Part shown: positions 62,412-64,000 of the stretch, one piece after another
Layout of the letters: each line of letters opens with the position of its first letter
How positions within the stretch are numbered: the stretch's first letter is position 1
Translations under genes and position numbers: made by a program
Origin: Planctomycetota bacterium
Lineage (GTDB): Bacteria; Planctomycetota; B15-G4
Length of the DNA: 64,000 nt
Direction: 5' to 3'
Assembly (NCBI GenBank): GCA_021604805.1
Contig: BQJR01000005.1
Coordinates: 150,855 to 214,854, forward strand
Notes under the pieces: generated by a model
Databases searched by the model: none
Told to the model about the DNA's origin: nothing
Seen by the model: the letters and a program-made list of their open reading frames with translations, nothing else

Positions 62412-63470
62412 ATGGACACCTCCCGACTCGTCGATCAAGTTCACGCACGCCTGCGCCTCAAGCACATGGCGCGGCGCACGGAGACGTCGTACCTGCACTG
62501 GATGCGGCGCTTCTTCGCGTTCCATGGCGGGCGGCATCCGCGCGAGCTGGGCGCTCCGGAGGTCGAGCGCTTCCTGTCGTGGTTGGCGGTGGAGGGCGGC
62601 GTGGCGGCGTCCACGCAGAACCAGGCGCTGGCGGCGCTGCTGTTCCTGTATCGCGAGGTGCTCGGCGTGGAGCTCGAGCGCTTCGACGAGTTGGTGCGCG
62701 CGAAACGCCCGAAGCGCCTGCCCGTCGTGCTCACGCGGGCGGAAACCACGGCGCTGCTGGGCGCGATGCACGGCACCGAAGCGCTGATGGCGTCGCTCAT
62801 GTACGGCGGAGGGCTGCGTCTGCTCGAGACCTGTCGCCTGCGAGTGAAAGACGTGGACCTCGACGGCCACGAGCTGCTCATCCGCGAGGCCAAGGGCGAC
62901 CGCGACCGTCGCACACTGCTCCCCGACAGCCTGCGCGAGCGGATCGAGAATCACCTGAGTGAGGTGCTCGAGCAGCATCGCTTCGACCTGCGAGCCGGCG
63001 CCGGTCACGTGTCACTGCCCGGTGGCTTGCGTCGCAAGTCGCCCGGAGCCTCGCGGACCTGGCCGTGGCAGTGGGTCTTCCCGGCCTCGCGGACGCACGC
63101 GCACGAAAGCGGTGAAGTGCGTCGCCACCACCTGCACGAAACCGTGCTTCAAAAGGCGGTGCGCAACGCCGCGCGCTTCGCCGTGCCCGCGAAACGTGTC
63201 ACGACGCACACGCTGCGTCACTCCTTCGCAACCCACCTGCTCGAAGGCGGCTACGACATCCGCACCGTGCAAGAGCTGCTCGGCCACCGCAGCGTGAAGA
63301 CGACCATGATCTACACCCACGTATTGAACCGCGGCTACGGCGCCGTGCTCAGTCCGCTGGACACGCTGGGGATCCCGACGCCGACGCGCCCCCAACGCCC
63401 CCCACCAGGCGCCCAAGGTGGGAAGCGCCCCCCACCAACGCCGCCTAACACCCCCACCCCGTCACGTTAG
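62412..63470 (+). CDS. intI: Integron integrase IntI
   Basis: 352 residues. It is a tyrosine recombinase with the full catalytic set: R136 (YGGGLR), K161, H266 and R269 (HTLRH), H292 (LLGH), Y301 (TTMIYTH). The IntI-specific extra helix that separates these enzymes from XerC/D is present at about 200-225 (LPGGLRRKSPGA...WPWQWVFPA), followed by RRHHLHETVLQKAV. These are the IntI1 residues shifted by 10-11. A Pro-rich tail of about 35 residues follows the core. The ATG is at MDTSRLVDQV. It recombines attC and attI sites. Here it points toward the cassette side, the reverse of class 1 integrons. Confidence 0.95.
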   Translation: MDTSRLVDQVHARLRLKHMARRTETSYLHWMRRFFAFHGGRHPRELGAPEVERFLSWLAVEGGVAASTQNQALAALLFLYREVLGVELERFDELVRAKRPKRLPVVLTRAETTALLGAMHGTEALMASLMYGGGLRLLETCRLRVKDVDLDGHELLIREAKGDRDRRTLLPDSLRERIENHLSEVLEQHRFDLRAGAGHVSLPGGLRRKSPGASRTWPWQWVFPASRTHAHESGEVRRHHLHETVLQKAVRNAARFAVPAKRVTTHTLRHSFATHLLEGGYDIRTVQELLGHRSVKTTMIYTHVLNRGYGAVLSPLDTLGIPTPTRPQRPPPGAQGGKRPPPTPPNTPTPSR

Positions 63471-63472
63471 AC
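63443..63472 (+). repeat. Core-site-like pair GCCTAAC...GTTAGAC at the intI 3' end
   Basis: GCCTAAC (63443-63449) and GTTAGAC (63466-63472) match the RYYYAAC and GTTRRRY consensus of integron sites and pair with one mismatch. The right one contains the intI stop codon. It could be part of attI or the relic of a site, or a chance match. Confidence 0.35.
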
Positions 63473-63501
63473 AGCCCCCCATCAGCCCCAGCCCCAACAG
63501 G

Positions 63502-63530
63502 TTGCCAGCAACTCAACTTCCCCGTAGCAT
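63502..63530 (+). promoter_or_regulatory. Candidate Pc promoter of the integron
   Basis: TTGCCA (63502-63507) and TAGCAT (63525-63530) are separated by exactly 17 nt, 5/6 and 4/6 to the sigma-70 consensus. Transcription would start near 63537 and read into the cassette array. Confidence 0.55.
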
Positions 63531-63553
63531 CGCCCGGACAAAGGGGATACGTC

Positions 63554-63652
63554 ATGCCGGCACCACCACCAAACCGCACCGCAGCAGCACCACCGCCGCC
63601 GCACTTACTCGCGAAGCAGCCGGTGAACAAAGTTCTGTGTAATTGGTGTTAG
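63554..63652 (+). CDS. 32-codon leader ORF ending at the cassette insertion point
   Basis: ATG at 63554 follows AAGGGG by about 7 nt and lies ~17 nt after the predicted Pc start point. The reading frame (Pro/Ala-rich, ending NKVLCNWC) stops at TAG 63650-63652, which is part of the recombination site GTTAGGT. In class 1 integrons a short ORF in attI1 (ORF-11) carries a ribosome site and boosts translation of a first cassette gene that lacks one; this ORF has the same position and could play the same part. It may also be a chance frame. Confidence 0.45.
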   Translation: MPAPPPNRTAAAPPPPHLLAKQPVNKVLCNWC

Positions 63653-64000
63653 GTAGGCAGTGTGATCGGTCTCGCATCGAAAGTTGGGAGAGTTGCGAGC
63701 AGCAAGCCGGTCGCAGAGCGCAGCACGCAGCGAGCCCGCGAGCTCGGTCGCACACTGAGTTCCTGTCGGGCTTCGAAGTCGAACACGCGCAACCGGCTTC
63801 GAGCACGCTGCGCGCGAGGGGCGTCAGCTCCCGCTTCGGCGTCCTGCGAGCATCGAGCCAGGCGCCGCAACACGGACCGAGCGGTTCATGCGATAGTCGC
63901 CGCATCTCGGGGAGAGCGTGGTCAGTGATCGAGAGCGAGCACAAACCAGCTAGCAGGCGCACAGCGTCGGCGGCTGCATACCTAACAAGCGGCTGCAGCG
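63649..64000 (+). mobile_element. First integron gene cassette (cut by window end)
   Basis: The cassette begins at T63649. Its attC starts at 63980 with ACCTAAC (RYYYAAC), followed by AAGCGGCTGCAGC, the usual left half of an attC. The first six bases of the cassette (TTAGGT) are the exact complement of ACCTAA in that attC, as expected when both come from one circular cassette. About 330 bp of cargo are visible. A GTG-started frame at 63662-63928 would encode 88 Arg/Ser/Ala-rich residues with no recognised family and no clear ribosome site; minus-strand frames look no better. The cargo may be non-coding. Confidence 0.75.
63980..64000 (+). repeat. Left half of an attC site
   Basis: R'' box ACCTAAC at 63980-63986 followed by AAGCGGCTGCAGCG up to the window edge. 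The right half with the GTTRRRY box must lie beyond the window. Confidence 0.75.

Larger units (their letters stand above)
63471..63654 (+). other. Candidate attI site region
   Basis: The 178 bp between intI and the first cassette end in GTTAGGT (63648-63654), the conserved core at which cassettes insert (between G63648 and T63649). A GAACAAAGTTC stretch just before it resembles the ACAAAGTT found beside the attI1 core. The location on the 3' side of intI fits integrons with an integrase in the same orientation as the cassettes. Confidence 0.6.

Noticed and set aside
63552..63962. Minus-strand frame of 136 codons across the attI core
   Set aside because: It crosses the cassette insertion point, which a real gene should not do, and has no family match or clear ribosome site.

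Overview
This is a GC-rich (roughly two thirds G+C) bacterial chromosome segment of 64 kb, densely coding, with no rRNA, tRNA or CRISPR seen. Lineage cannot be fixed without a search. Several traits fit an environmental, possibly marine, Planctomycetota-like bacterium, which is my low-confidence guess: many secreted proteins of unknown function, sulfatase-like lipoproteins, carbamoyltransferase/DUF5989 modules, and an integron whose integrase points the same way as its cassettes.

Left part (1-7.5 kb): the end of a thiE-like gene, two tandem B12-binding-type radical SAM genes, and just upstream of them a short gene that reads through an in-frame TGA. That gene is a SelW/Rdx-type selenoprotein (C-A-V-U) with a SECIS-like hairpin carrying a GGTCT loop right after the TGA. 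Then come ligA and queA. 7.7-16.9 kb: an anti-sigma-like protein, pdxS-pdxT-nth, a LON-domain protein, a membrane/M1-peptidase fusion and a sulfatase-fold lipoprotein. 17-26.4 kb: a di-heme peroxidase, then a cluster with two methyltransferases, a ferritin-like protein, a diverged carbamoyltransferase, a DUF5989 protein and an SGNH hydrolase, followed by secreted proteins. 26.4-35.7 kb: hutU and hutH for histidine breakdown, with secreted proteins between and after them.

36-43.4 kb: a 60-residue single histone-fold protein, a DUF6687-like protein, xseB and xseA separated by a sulfatase-fold gene, trxB and a secreted beta-helix-like protein. 43.4-51.5 kb: a GNAT enzyme, a transketolase-like enzyme, a CvpA-like membrane protein, an IPT/TIG protein, and a second carbamoyltransferase module (SxtJ-like, carbamoyltransferase, DUF5989) that is canonical in sequence. 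51.7-58.7 kb: three small secreted coiled-coil or lipoprotein genes, then a three-gene molybdenum hydroxylase resembling 4-hydroxybenzoyl-CoA reductase (small, large and FAD subunits, the FAD subunit with an extra Fe-S loop), and an esterase. 58.9-62.3 kb: a cold-shock protein, rhodanese, a DUF1499 lipoprotein and a DUF255/YyaL-like protein.

Right end (62.3-64 kb): a full-length integron integrase, a candidate attI with a plausible Pc promoter and a short leader ORF, and the first gene cassette, cut by the window edge inside its attC.

Start signals are mixed. Some genes have strong Shine-Dalgarno sites. At least five others (ligA, queA, the LON gene, xseA, the esterase) have a TANNNT -10 element only 6-8 nt before the start codon, as expected for leaderless transcripts.
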